A stretch of DNA of 64,000 nt from positions 85,507,106-85,571,105 of the forward strand of contig NW_023601433.1 in the NCBI RefSeq assembly GCF_014898055.3. Reading direction: 5' to 3'. A program made the translations under genes and the position numbers. Position 1 is the stretch's first letter, and each line of letters opens with the position of its first letter. This DNA is from Talpa occidentalis (lineage: Eukaryota > Chordata > Mammalia > Eulipotyphla > Talpidae). Below, piece after piece: positions 1-9,940 of this stretch. The notes under the pieces are model-generated. The model did no database searches, was not told the DNA's origin, and worked only from the letters and a program-made list of their open reading frames with translations.

Positions 1-146
1 CCCACATGGCGCGCAGACCTCTCCTGCCGCCCGCTGCTCCCCTCAGCAGTGTACTTCGGTCCTTCTGCCTGCTCTGCTCCCTGCTCTGGCTCTGGTGAAT
101 TCTCTCACCCTCCCGCGCTTCTGACTGTACCCAGTGCTTGTATGAA

Positions 147-194
<48 letters not shown>

Positions 195-210
195 AAAAAA
201 TAAAAATAAA
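1..210 (+). mobile_element. tRNA-derived SINE, 5' end cut by window edge
   Basis: 3' part of the lineage-specific SINE, from the CCCACATGGCGCGCAGACC block to a long (AAATA)n tail at about 143-210. It belongs to the subfamily with GCTTCTGACTGTACCCAGTG before the tail. The head and left target duplication lie outside the window. The clean tail suggests a fairly young copy. Confidence 0.85.
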
Positions 211-679
211 ATGTGCTACTCAGAATAAAGTCAGGAAAGGCAAATGTCAAATGGAGGTGTTAGCTCTGGAAGTGGGCTTAGAGCCTGCCTAGATCTATCA
301 TCGTCTTCATTTCTATGAGCATCAGTTATTTTTATCACCGGGATTCCTCATCCCATTGGTGTGTGGGGAGGGTCTGTTTCCTCGGGCACTCCTGCTGACA
401 CACATCCCATGGAATAACCTCCCCATCCACCTGGGACAACTGTGAAAGGAGCCATGACGAAAGAGAGGGACAGTTTCATGTTTCGTGGACTAGATGATGT
501 AATGCGGTGACGACATCCTTCCCTCCCAAATGAACGCTTGTACTTACGATCATGCTAGTCACAATGCCAGGGGAATTGCCACAGAACTTGATAACCATCT
601 TAAAACTCTGAAGGCGCTACAAGGACCAGGAGTAGCCAGGGCTACTGAAGACAGAGAAGGGGGTGGGGGAATCTTTTCC
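211..679. other. No gene seen
   Basis: Mixed-composition single-copy-looking DNA. No repeat family, splice-flanked exon or regulatory cluster recognised. Confidence 0.5.
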
Positions 680-1000
680 TATCAGATATGAAGACTTATT
701 ATAAAGTTGTAATAAAGACAGGAGGTGGAAGGACAGACAAGCAGACCCAGGGGACAACCTAAGGAAATGTCCAAAAACAAATTCACACCAACACAGGATA
801 GACTCACAGACAGCGAGCTGGCATTAAAGCCTAGCGGGGTGAAGAGAGAATGCATTTTGAATAGGGCACTGCACCAACTGGCTATCCAGATGGGCAAACC
901 GCAATTCCGCGCCTACCTTGCACCCCACCCAAAGATCAAGTCAAAATGGGGGTGTCCCACACTGTGGATTTAAGAAAAGAAACTTAACCCGTTCCCTTTT
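680..1000 (+). mobile_element. L1 fragment (ORF2 3' end region), decayed
   Basis: Around 688 a broken frame reads KTYYKVVIKT, matching the L1 ORF2 stretch FKTYYKATVIKT. Downstream (about 878-1000) the order of words, including AACTGGCTATCCAGATGGG, follows the L1M 3' region. Several frameshifts and stops are present. A small fossil of an old L1M-type copy. Confidence 0.6.
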
Positions 1001-1935
1001 TGCCAGCAGAATAAATGTTTGAACAGAACGTTACACCCCTCACATCGTGCTAAGAGCTGACATCCTGAGGGCTGTGATCACCGACCAGGTCGGGGCCCCT
1101 TGCGGCGCTGATTCTATATCCACGAAAGGACTGGATTTCCTGTGCGCAGCCCCGGCACGAAATGCCATCAAACAGCTCCCAGGAGATTTAGAGACATTAG
1201 CTAATGCGATGCCGGGACCCTGTTCTGGTCTGGCACAGGCTCTCCTCAGCCCGCAGTTTTGCCTGGCTCCCGAGAAGCCCGCGCCCCCATTCTGGTTCCA
1301 GATCCCTATTTTATCGGCCAAGTGGCCAGCAGCTCCCGTGCCCAGAAGCACCTGCTCTGGAAAGTGAGGCCATGCTTGTCCCACACACGTGGCCCCATCT
1401 TGCTTCCTGCCCCTTCCTCTGTGAGGCTGGCTGTTCCGGGAACCCGAGTCTCCAAGAACAGTCACGGACTTTCCTGGGCCCTGAGAAGAGCCCCCCAACA
1501 CCAGGTCAAACCCCACACACTGGACCGCCGCGCCAAATGAGGAATGTTGGTCACTACAGGTCTCCTTACGGGGCAGGGTGCACAGAGCCCCATGGCTTGA
1601 ACTCCTGTTTGTTTCTTCCTTTCCCAAAGCAACCTTCCTTAAAGCCGCCGCTGTGGTCTCTATTTTTAATTTCTCTCCCTCAAACTGCTCACCAGTCTTC
1701 TCTCACCCATCACTCACTCTGTCTTCCCCACTCCTGCTCTCTCTTCTTCCATGTCCACCCCCCTCCCATGTCTCTTCCTTCTTCAAACGGGAGGCTCTCA
1801 TATTTCATGCAGTTAGCAAAACACAGCCTGGGAGAGAGAGAGGGAGTGGGAGAGAGAGAAAAGAATTAACTGTTCTCCTCTGGCAAGATGGGGGATGTGA
1901 ATGCTTACAATTTTGTTTGTCCCTAACATCACAGA
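1001..1935. other. Unassigned DNA with pyrimidine-rich run
   Basis: GC-moderate sequence with open frames on both strands (largest 195 codons, minus strand 1040-1627) that have no domain, no codon bias visible by eye and no splice context. A C/T-rich run spans about 1670-1770 and an AG-rich run about 1830-1862. Confidence 0.5.
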
Positions 1936-1978
1936 CACCATCACCATCACCACCATCATCGTCATTGGCGTCGTCATA
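1936..1978. repeat. Imperfect CAT/ATC trinucleotide repeat
   Basis: Run of CAC/CAT triplets decaying into CGTCATTGGCGTCGTCAT at its 3' side. A short impure microsatellite. Confidence 0.75.
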
Positions 1979-2019
1979 TAGCACCTACTGTGTACCAGGA
2001 GCCTTGCCAACATCCTCCT

Positions 2020-2115
2020 TAAATCTCACATCTGTCAGGGCTGTGGCCATTCTGTAGATGAGCAAACTGAGGCTGAGAGAGACGAAACAGCTGGCCCCGG
2101 GTTCACTCACCAAGA
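2020..2115 (-). repeat. MIR SINE fragment
   Basis: Contains the antisense MIR signature of ATTCTGTAGATGAGCAAACTG then GAGGCTGAGAG, the usual 'dagger' GATGAGGAAACTGAGGC block with substitutions. Confidence 0.7.
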
Positions 2116-2394
2116 CAAAGGCTGAGTGCAGGAAAGCATGCACCCTGAGGCAACCCTGTCACCCAAGCCTTGATTCCAGTTTTTAGCTTTTCTCACCGCC
2201 CATACTCAGGCCAGAGGGAAAAGGTAGTGCTTCTAGAAGACGCCATCCAGACAGGTCAGAGACAGGGGGGCTGTGTCTGCTGCCCCACAACCCCCGGTCT
2301 ATGAGTTGCCACTCTCTCAGCCTCCTTGGAGCTTCTGATTTCTCAACTCTTGGCTTCCACAAACCAAAAGATGATCCACTTGGCCCCACAGGAC

Positions 2395-2605
2395 AGAAAA
2401 ATAATGATAATGCTGCTGTTTATGGCCTGCTTTCCACAAGCTGGGTGCGCTCAGCCCATTATCTAATTTCCTCCTCATAACATCACTTGGAGGTAAGTAC
2501 CGCCACTTCCTCCCTTTAATGACAGAGGAAATGGGGGCAAGGAGGGGGTAAGTGACTTGCCCAAGGTCACCCCGCCTGTAAGCAATAGAGCTGGGGGTCA
2601 AGTCC
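2395..2605 (-). repeat. MIR SINE, near full length
   Basis: Antisense MIR order is visible: size and location words, CCTCATAACATCACTTGGAGG, GACAGAGGAAAT, then GTGACTTGCCCAAGGTCAC. Substitutions throughout, as expected for an old copy. Confidence 0.8.
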
Positions 2606-2652
2606 TGCTCTGTTTGATGCTGGGGCTCAAGTGTTTAAACCCTTAATGCAAT

Positions 2653-2657
2653 CCCCG

Positions 2658-2688
<31 letters not shown>

Positions 2689-2706
2689 CCCCGCCCCCCC
2701 CCCCCC
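2653..2706. repeat. Poly-C tract
   Basis: About 54 bases of almost pure C with two isolated G interruptions. The minus strand is a long G run able in principle to form G-quadruplexes. Such tracts are also prone to sequencing-length error. Confidence 0.95.
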
Positions 2707-3954
2707 AAACTGTCTCCAACTCCTCCCTGGGGCAAGGAGATCACTTCCCGGCTGACAGAGGCTGCACTGGGTTAGGAACCCAGACATGACTCTCCCTTAC
2801 CCCCACATCTCCACCACACTCCCCACAGCTCTGAGGGTCAGGGTGAAGGTTCAAGGAGTTATCTTTTGAGGGTCCTCATTTCTCTAACCCCAGAAACCTC
2901 AGCCCAGGGGGAAGTAAAGTCCCCTCCCATTCAGACACCCCCTACCCAGGAAACAAATCTAGCTCCTGCCCTTCTTGCTCCAAATCCTTGGTACCCAGCA
3001 GGGTCTTTGGCAAATGGGCCAGGCATTGGGGACCCTGAGACGTCATCTGTCCCACTCTCCCACCCCAAACAGCCCAGAAAAGAGATTCTAGAATGATCCT
3101 CAGGACTTCAGGCCAGGCTCTAACAAGTAATCCCTGTGCCACACCCCCTTTTGTGCACACACACCTGCACACTCATGCACACATGTGTACATATCTGCAC
3201 TCACATTGTCTACTGCATCCTCTGCATGTGCTCTGCCGTGTACACCTTTGCACAAGCACAAACACAAACGTGCCTTTGTACCCGAGCGTATGTCTTGTCA
3301 TGCACGTTGTACACAGGCCAAAAACAGATCCTCTGGGTCACATGCAGGCTTGCACATCTGCATTTTGTGCCCAGACTCTACCAGGGTACCTTCCCCAGGC
3401 TGGGCAGGGAGGCCTCTTCCAGGGCTGCCCTGAGCCAGGCCTTTGGTGAAAGCTCCACCTGGTGGACACTTGGTGTAGAGGCCAAGCCCACATCCCAGCC
3501 TGCTGTCCCCGGCTGGCAGCGAGTGGACCCAAAGCTAGATTTGGGGTACCCCTAGCTCTTAGGTCGCACTTCTGTCTTCCCCTCCCTCTCCCGGGGCAGC
3601 AACCTCCTTGGCCAAGGCAGGAGAGCACACGGGTTCAGGGGCAGCCGCCTGCTGGCTTCTCTCCCATGCCTCGTATGCTCAGCTGTGACAAGGGAGTAAA
3701 ATCCTCAAATCCATGTTTGGAAGTAGTCATCAATTTCCCTGGTTCAGGATCAGACAGAAGTCAGAACTGGGTTCTGAAGGAGACACAAAGTCTAGTGCTC
3801 CCCTGCCTGGGGCAGGCCTCTCGACCCCTGAACCTGCCTCATCAGCTATAAAGGTGGTTGGAAGGAGCAACCCATGTCATGGAAGCAAGGTCAGTCTATC
3901 TCCACCTCCATTTCTCTCAAACTAAATACAGAAATAGGGGTGACAAGAAACAGA
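2707..3954. other. Unassigned DNA with CA/TG-rich patch
   Basis: No gene recognised. From about 3153 to 3270 there is a degenerate CA/TG-rich patch (TGCACACACACCTGCACAC and decayed continuations). Open frames here follow that skewed composition and are not credible genes. Confidence 0.5.
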
Positions 3955-4420
3955 GATGGCATCAGAGGGACCCCTATTAGAATTCAGACTCAAACCCTGG
4001 CTCTGCCACTGTTTTTTTTTTTTTTTTAAGATTTATTTGTGCATATAAGAACTGGGATACAGGCCAGAGGCATGGGGGGGTCAGAGGATTCACCAGAGAC
4101 AGAGTGGGGAACAGAACAGGCAGATCGATTGAAATACACTGCTGAGGGGAGCAGCAGGTGAGTTAGGAGAGGTCTGCTGCGCCATGTGGGTAGCTCCCTG
4201 GTCAGGGATCGAACTCATGCTGTAGTGGCTGCAGATAGCTTCATAGGTTGCGTCTTAACTCTTTGCGCCACCATGGAGGCCCTCTGCCACTGTTTAGATG
4301 TGACCTTGGGCAAGTCACTCTACCTCTCTGAAGCTCAGTTTCTGCCTCTGTGCAACCGTGACCTCTCGACATGGAGAACATGGAGTGAGATAGTGCGTGC
4401 AGAGAGCTGGCCTGGGTAAG
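3955..4420 (+). repeat. MIR SINE split by a younger SINE
   Basis: Left half ends CCCTGGCTCTGCCACTG and the right half continues GTGACCTTGGGCAAGTCACT then CTCAGTTTCTGCCTCTGTGC, both sense MIR blocks. The interruption is the SINE at 4015-4281, which duplicated CTCTGCCACTGTTT (4001-4014 and 4282-4295). Confidence 0.85.
4015..4281 (-). mobile_element. tRNA-derived SINE, full length
   Basis: Minus-strand copy of the lineage SINE: poly-T then AAGATTTATT at the left, CCACCATGGAGGCC at the right. Perfect 14-bp target duplication (4001-4014/4282-4295). Subfamily with CTGGGATACAGGCCAGAGG, that is the CTCTGGCCTGTACCCCAG type. Confidence 0.92.
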
Positions 4421-4466
4421 TGTCCATAAATGTGGACCTTTTCAGTGTTGATGATACTTGGGGTGA

Positions 4467-4499
4467 TGCTTGTATGTGTGTGTGTATGTGTGTGTGTGG
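4467..4499. repeat. (TG)n microsatellite
   Basis: TG dinucleotide run with TATG interruptions. Confidence 0.85.
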
Positions 4500-4559
4500 G
4501 TGATTGATGCCTGTCAGGAGCCCAATAACATCATTATGTAACTGGTCTAATCACCACAT

Positions 4560-4690
4560 GCCTGGCACCTACCAACCCCGGAGATTTAACACATATCTGA
4601 CAGCATCCCATTTTACAGATGAGGACCTGGAGGCTCAGAGATGATGTGACTTGCCCAGGGTTGCAGAGCCAGGGAGTGTATTAAAATCCA
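4560..4690 (-). repeat. MIR SINE fragment
   Basis: Antisense MIR: ATTTTACAGATGAGGACC, GAGGCTCAGAG, then GTGACTTGCCCAGGGTTGCA. Confidence 0.85.
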
Positions 4691-5194
4691 GGCAGGCTTA
4701 CTCCAGAGTTCCCACTGAGTTTCCTATCAGCTCAGATCTCCTAAGTCTGGAAGTTTCCCTGGGGGCTGAAGTCTGCTTTCAGGGGACAAGTCCCCTACCA
4801 AGACAGTCACGGATGGCCCCACCCACTCTCCCCAGCCCCAGGGAAGCAAATGGCCACATATGTGTCCAGCGTATCCTGGAGGGCTTTGGAATTCAGGTAA
4901 TCTCAGGGAGGCAATAAAAGCCACGGAAATAATGCTAATTAAAGAACATCTGCTGATCACAGTAGTCCATGTTAGGAGGTTGCTAAGTGGTGCAAAAGTG
5001 GAGGGAACCTGGTGGGTGCGGCCTCGCCCCACTGCCGCTGCGTCGCTGCAGAGTGGAGGGACAGATGGTGGCCCAGACAAGAGATGAATGTAAAAAAGAC
5101 ATCGGGCCCAGGAAATTGTGCATTTCCACATTCTACTTGTAAGTCACTCGCTGGGAAATGGCTGCCTGGTGATGCCGGCGACGGAGGAGTCAAG
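4691..5194. other. No gene seen
   Basis: Unassigned DNA. No repeat or coding exon recognised with confidence. Confidence 0.45.
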
Positions 5195-5335
5195 TTTTGA
5201 TGTGACAGCCGCCTTCACTCGGCGTCTGACAGCTGCTGGGTGTGAGTCCTGGAGCTGGGGCTGCCTGGCTGTGTGGCTCAGATCCAGCCGCTTACCCTTG
5301 CTGGACCTCAGCTTCCTCCAGGTGGAAGAATATCT
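5195..5335 (+). repeat. Probable MIR SINE fragment
   Basis: Order of GTGAGTCCTGGAGCTGGG, GCCTGGCTGTGTGGC and TGGACCTCAGCTTCCTCC resembles sense MIR (loss of the usual GACCTTGGGCAA core). Weakly supported. Confidence 0.5.
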
Positions 5336-5985
5336 ACGGTTGACGGCTCCAATTCTTCATCCTTCCCGCTGTTCATGCCAATGCCCTGGGACTTTGCAGT
5401 GACCTTCCCCTGCGGGGGACACATATGTTCCACCACTGGAGCTTGGGTTTGGCCACATGGCTTGCTGTAGCCAGGAGAATGAGGTGAAGGCTTGGCCTGC
5501 CAGTTCTGGGTCTGCATCTTAAGGTGCATTGTGTGTTTCACTTGCCCTCCCGCACCTTTGTTGTTGCCATAGAGATAACACGCCTAAGCTAGCCCATGGG
5601 TTCCAGGAGGAGGATCAAGACTCAAGAGTAGGGAGGAGCCTGGGTTCCTGGATCACTCTGCATGGAGGTCTCCACTACCCAGGAGCAGCTGCAATGGACT
5701 GTCCCATGGTTACAAAGCACGTATCCCTAGTGCTGCCCACCCCCTGCCCCGCCCCAGGGCCATTTGTTACGCAGCAGGTGGGCCTGGTGTTGCCTCCCTG
5801 GCAGGCTGGTCCTGCACCCCTTTCTGAGCCAGTCCTGTGGTTTCACCAACCTTGATTCCCCTGCCCCAGTCACCCAACCTGGATGCTGAGGGGTTTCATC
5901 AGCTCTAGCCGCTGTACACCCTCAAATCAGACCTTGGTTCCTAGCAGTGAGGAGGGTGCCCATTCCTCCATATTCTTGCCAACAC
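5336..5985. other. No gene seen
   Basis: Unassigned DNA up to the next SINE. No exon or regulatory cluster recognised. Confidence 0.45.
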
Positions 5986-6003
5986 TTAAGCTTTAAATTT
6001 TTT

Positions 6004-6265
6004 TTTAAAGATTTATCTATTTTTATACAAGAACCAGGGTACAGGCCAGATGTGTGGGGGGTGAGAGGATTCACCAGAGACAGAGCGGAGAACAGAACAG
6101 GCAGACTGATGAAATACACTGCTGAGGGGAGCAGCAGGCGAGACAGGAGAGGTCTGCTGCACCATGCAGGATTCTCATCGGCTGGCTGGGATCGAAACCG
6201 CGCTGCAGAGGCTGCGGACAGCTTCACAGCGCGGCACTCAAGCGCCTGCGCCACCAGGGAGGCCC
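6004..6265 (-). mobile_element. tRNA-derived SINE, full length
   Basis: Minus-strand SINE from TTTTTTTTTAAAGATTTATC to CCACCAGGGAGGCCC. Target duplication AGCTTTAAATTTTT on both sides (from about 5989 and 6270), extendable with one mismatch. Confidence 0.92.
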
Positions 6266-6283
6266 CTTGAGCTTTAAATTTTT

Positions 6284-6750
6284 GACCAATCTGGTGATTG
6301 GCAAAATGGCACCACCTTTTTAGTTGAATTTGAATTTTTCCTTATCTACAAGTGAGACTGAACAGCTTTTCAGTATTTATTGGCCATTTGAGTTTCACTG
6401 AGCTCCTCTTAGGCCATTCAGCTACCCTGACAGGACTCCCCACCCCCTTAGCCTAAGAGTAGAGTTCAGTGGTGCTCCATAACTAGTTCTGGATTCTGGG
6501 GTCCAGACAGGCCTTGCACCCCACCTGGCCAGAGTGATAGGGCCATGTAGCCTGGGCAATAACTTAATCCCATGCCAGTTTTCATATCTGTGAAAGATGT
6601 AAAAGATGTGCTGCTCCCTGGTGGCCTGAAGAACCTAACTGGTTTGTTGGTCAATGCTGCCCCTTAAGGAGTATCACTCAGTGAAACAGAGGAGAATCCC
6701 CCTTCCTTTGCCTTGGCTTCCCCCAACCCTCTTCCTGTTCCTCCTCTGTT
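6284..6750. other. Unassigned DNA
   Basis: The stretch after the SINE (CCAATCTGGTGATTGGCAAAATGG) resembles old L1 3' sequence but is too short to assign. No gene seen. Confidence 0.4.
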
Positions 6751-6764
6751 AAAACCTCAGAGTC

Positions 6765-7037
6765 GGGCCTCCCCTGGTGGCACAATGGTTGAGCACTGGG
6801 CTGCGAAGCTGCCCGCAGCCTCTGCAGAGCCCTTTCGCTCCCTGGCCACCAGCAGGGGTCTCACATGGCGCGCAGACCCCTCCTGCCACCTGCTGCTCCC
6901 CTCAGCAGTGTACTTCGTCCATCTGCCTGTTCTGCTCCCTGCTCTGGTTCTGGTGAATTCTCTCAACCTCCCGTGCTTCTGACTGTACCCAGTGCTTGTA
7001 TAAATAAATAAATAAATCTTTTTTTTAAAAAAACCAA
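6765..7037 (+). mobile_element. tRNA-derived SINE, full length
   Basis: Starts GGGCCTCCCCTGGTGGCACA and ends in an (AAATA)n then T/A-rich tail. Target duplication AAAACCTCAGAGTC at 6751-6764 and 7038-7051. Belongs to the subfamily with TGACTGTACCCAGTGCTTG. Confidence 0.93.
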
Positions 7038-7139
7038 AAAACCTCAGAGTCAACTTCTTTGGTAAGATGGTGCTTCAAAAGAAATGTAGACTCAAATATC
7101 CCAAGAGCAGCCTTGCCTAAAATCAAGTCAAACCCATTA

Positions 7140-7730
7140 AAATCAAGTTAAACATAAATGAGGTACCACTTTGTACTCATCAGATTGGCCAAAACGTTAA
7201 CCCTGAAAATACCAAGTGTTGGCAAGAAGGTGGGACAACTGGAACCCTTGCCACTGCTTGTAGGAGGGTAATGGGTACAGCTGCCTTGGAAAACACTGTG
7301 GTATAATCTGGTATAAAGTGGGACAGGTACCTCACATACCCTGCAATCTACTCCCAGGAGAACACTCCCCAGGAGCTCTTGTCCAAATCCAGCAAATGAA
7401 GAGATAACGACTGGTACTTTTATGTAAGATTGCTCATCACAGACCAAAAAAAAGGAAAGTGGTAATAAGCCAAATGCCCATCAACAGCAGACCAGACAAA
7501 TATATTGTTCTGTATCCACACAAAGGAAATCTGTACGTGAGGGGCAGAAGTGATTCAGAACCACACTTGAACATAGAAGATGCTCACAGATAATAACTCC
7601 AAGCAGCAGCAAGCAGGAGAGGAAGACAAAGCACGTGGTACTATTTATGGGAACTTCAAAGACAGGTAACACTGTTCTGCAGATTGTTTAAAGATACATT
7701 CATTTGTTTCAATAAAGTCTAAACCCATGG
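7140..7730 (+). mobile_element. L1 3' end fragment (old L1M)
   Basis: Recognised by the L1 3' words TACTCATCAGATTGGCCAAA, AAGTGTTGGCAAGAAGG, TAGGAGGGTAATGGG and AAATGCCCATCAACAG, which follow the canonical L1M order. Heavily mutated, with no coding potential left. Confidence 0.75.
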
Positions 7731-8739
7731 GGATGATAAACACCCAGTTCAGAATAGAGTTCCTGTGAGAAGCAGGGGAGGCAGGGAGGCTGAGATGAGG
7801 GGAGGGCATTAGCTGTAATCTTTTATTTTTTAGGGCAGGCAGTAGGCACAGGATGCACTCATATTATTCTTTAGGTCCTTTCCTATCTGAAATAGATCAA
7901 GATGAATCGTAGGACACCGAGTGAGACAGAGGGTACTTTATTCTTATGAGAAGAGCCGGAGCTGAAGGCCCTGTGTGACACCAGGGACACTGCGTGTTTC
8001 TGAACCCTGGTTTCCTTGCAAGGCTGCTGGCCGGGTCTGGAATGGGGTCCCGATATAATTGGCTGCAGGGGAGGACTAACCATCTTCTGATAAGTTTCCA
8101 CCTCAGTTTTCTGAAGGCAAGGTGCTTAAGGGTCCCCCAAACATGAATGCTCAGGAGGGCCAGGGAGAAGCACTTATTGTCCTGGAGTCGGCTCCTCTCT
8201 GCAGCCGACACACACGCATATGGTGCTACCTGCGCTGGGAAGATGCCATCCTGCCCGCAGCTGTCCTGGCCCACGGCCTGGGCAACACCAGGAACGGACT
8301 CTGGGCACAGGACTCCCTGCCTTGTTCCACCAGCCAGATGCCCCTGAGTCGCCCCACTCCTGGGGCGTTACTGCCCCCTAGCAGCAGCGTGAGGAAGCAG
8401 GTCAGGTCCTGCACCCCCTCTCCTTCCCCTCCCTTCCCCCCCACTGCCCTAGAACAATCTCTCTGTCCTGGTGGGGGTGGGACGGAGCAGGGAGAAGCCC
8501 ACTTCCCCCCATTTATCCAGGACAGTCTGTCTTTACTTGCACCCCAATATCCCACCTTCGATGTCGTCTACACCCTTCCCCACAATAGACTGGGGAGGTC
8601 AGACCCCTGTTCTGGTTTGTTTTTCCTCGAAAGCTGAAGGGCTTACTATTTCGAGTGTGGTAAAGAGTGGCAGAAACATTTACCTTTGGAATGAGTCCCT
8701 GCGTATATCCTCCCAGGGAGACTGTCCTTTCCCACCACG
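7731..8739. other. No gene seen; upstream flank of CpG island
   Basis: Mostly unassigned. Open frames on both strands (up to 171 codons at 8122-8637) carry no recognised domain. CpG content rises only from about 8740. Confidence 0.45.
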
Positions 8740-8920
8740 TCCGCCGAGGCTGGGCCTGAGGGGCCGGCGAGCAGGCCAGAGGAGCGGAGGCGCGGGCGCA
8801 GGCGGCGGGGCGACGAGCCGGGCGGGCTGCTGTGGCGACGCTGCCGTCCCGGGAGAGGCCTGTCTTCAGGGAAGCCCTCGCTCTGCTCTTAAGAACGGGC
8901 TGAACCAGGCCGTCCACATT

Positions 8921-8928
8921 TTCTAGAA
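8921..8928. promoter_or_regulatory. Minor HSE-like core
   Basis: TTCTAGAA is a two-unit inverted HSF half-site pair, with a third unit weak (ATC at 8931-8933). Too short to bind strongly alone, but at the other edge of the same island. Confidence 0.35.
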
Positions 8929-9045
8929 TAATCTCCACTGTTTCGAATCACCCGAATAGACAGCGGACTTCCGCCGCATCTACAAAGTCCCGTCACCGAG
9001 CCCCAGGCCGGAGGCTGCCCGCGGGGCGCTGTCACCCGGCCAAGC

Positions 9046-9055
9046 TGACGCGTCA
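9046..9055. promoter_or_regulatory. TGACGCGTCA palindrome in island
   Basis: Perfect 10-bp palindrome resembling two CRE/AP-1 half sites separated by CG. Binding factor not known; position inside the CpG island makes a regulatory role possible. Confidence 0.35.
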
Positions 9056-9348
9056 AAGGGACCCCCCTCGCCTCCCCCGTAAAGTCTTCGGGGAGTCCTC
9101 AAGTTTGCGGAGGCTCATGGCCGGCGGCGTGAACCACTCCGCGTTTTCAGATAAACGGAAGCAAAAGAACAAACGTGTGGCCGCCTCGACCCCGAGGGCA
9201 GGCACAGCCGAGGCGCAGGCCTGTCGCCCGTCGCCTCTCCTCTGCCTCAGCCACGCCTCAGCGTCGCCGGCTGCCGCCTCACGCGAGGCCTCACGACGCC
9301 CAGCGCACGTCCGGAAGGCTCCGCCACAGAGATGAAAGGGAGGAGCCG

Positions 9349-9353
9349 ATTGG
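9349..9353 (-). promoter_or_regulatory. NF-Y CCAAT box (minus orientation)
   Basis: Minus strand reads CAGCCAATCGG, a full NF-Y consensus match. It lies 42 bp from the plus-orientation box, giving a divergent pair common in bidirectional promoters. Confidence 0.7.
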
Positions 9354-9394
9354 CTGACCTGCTCCCAGAGGCGGGCTCAGTCGTCCCAGGGCAG

Positions 9395-9399
9395 CCAAT
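9395..9399 (+). promoter_or_regulatory. NF-Y CCAAT box (plus orientation)
   Basis: Plus strand reads CAGCCAATGGG, a full NF-Y consensus match, about 30 bp from the heat-shock element. Confidence 0.7.
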
Positions 9400-9427
9400 G
9401 GGGGCTCTTGTTTCTAGAGCGTACACA

Positions 9428-9450
9428 GAACCTTCTAGAACCTTGAAGAG
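9428..9450. promoter_or_regulatory. Heat-shock element (HSF binding array)
   Basis: Alternating pentamers GAAccTTCtaGAA are perfect at 9428-9440 (three units), followed in register by TTG and GAG, each one base from TTC and GAA. Three or more alternating nGAAn units are the known binding site of trimeric HSF1. A partial TTCTAGAG lies at 9412-9419 but is out of register. Placed just outside the CCAAT pair, it suggests stress-inducible transcription from the CpG island. Confidence 0.75.
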
Positions 9451-9819
9451 TCTCACCTGATTACTTCAAAACACACTCAGGTGCTAGCAGGGCGGTAAGG
9501 CCTTGGTCCCTGGAAAAAGTGTCCCTTTTAAGTGGCGAGAACCAGCAGGTCAGAGGCTCAGCTCCTCTTGCAGGCAGGGATTTAATTCATTTCTTTACTC
9601 TTGATGTGTTTATTTATATGTAGCTACTTTCTATTTATGGCAAGTTTTTCCATTTAGCGTGGTGATAGGAAGTTTTCTTTTACAAAAACATTCATTTAGG
9701 TAAAAATTGAGTCAGGTGAGAGAAAAATATTAAGTAAATATTAATAATGTATGTATGGTGCTGGGGGATGCAGAAATCGCACATGTGGATGGGGCGATGG
9801 AAGGGGTGTGTTAGGTGGC
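9451..9819. other. No gene seen; flank of island
   Basis: CpG content drops sharply. AT-rich from about 9590. No exon recognised. Confidence 0.45.
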
Positions 9820-9940
9820 CTTGGCTTTGACATATCCGAAGTTTAAATCCGGGCCATACTCACTATGCAAACCTGGGCAAGTTTTTGAATTTACCTGACA
9901 ATTTCCTCATCCGCAAATGGCTTCAAACTGCATAACCCCT
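9820..9940 (+). repeat. MIR SINE fragment
   Basis: Sense MIR words: TTTAAATCCGGGCCATACTC, AAACCTGGGCAAGTTTTTGA, CAATTTCCTCATCCGC. Confidence 0.7.

Larger units (their letters stand above)
8740..9400. promoter_or_regulatory. CpG island, candidate bidirectional promoter
   Basis: CpG-dense, GC-rich stretch in a CpG-poor window (about 11 CpGs counted by eye in 8761-8820 alone). It holds GGGCGGG (Sp/KLF type, about 8818), ETS/GABP-type sites at 8967-8974 (GCGGAAGT on the minus strand) and 9311-9317 (CCGGAAG), and two CCAAT boxes in opposite orientation. This composition is typical of TATA-less promoters of widely expressed genes. Reading on the minus strand the order is heat-shock element, CCAAT, CCAAT, then the island body, which favours a minus-strand transcript starting near 9340-9300. 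Short frames inside (for example 9105-9335 plus) match no protein I know, so first exons are probably untranslated or unrecognised. Confidence 0.75.

Noticed and set aside
1040..1627. Minus-strand frame of 195 codons
   Set aside because: Overlaps equally long frames on the plus strand, has no domain or splice context, and sits in GC-moderate DNA where such frames arise by chance.
9105..9335. 76-codon frame in the CpG island as a coding first exon
   Set aside because: No known protein start recognised, and GC-rich islands produce stop-poor frames by chance. Also checked for common heat-shock protein N-termini without a match.
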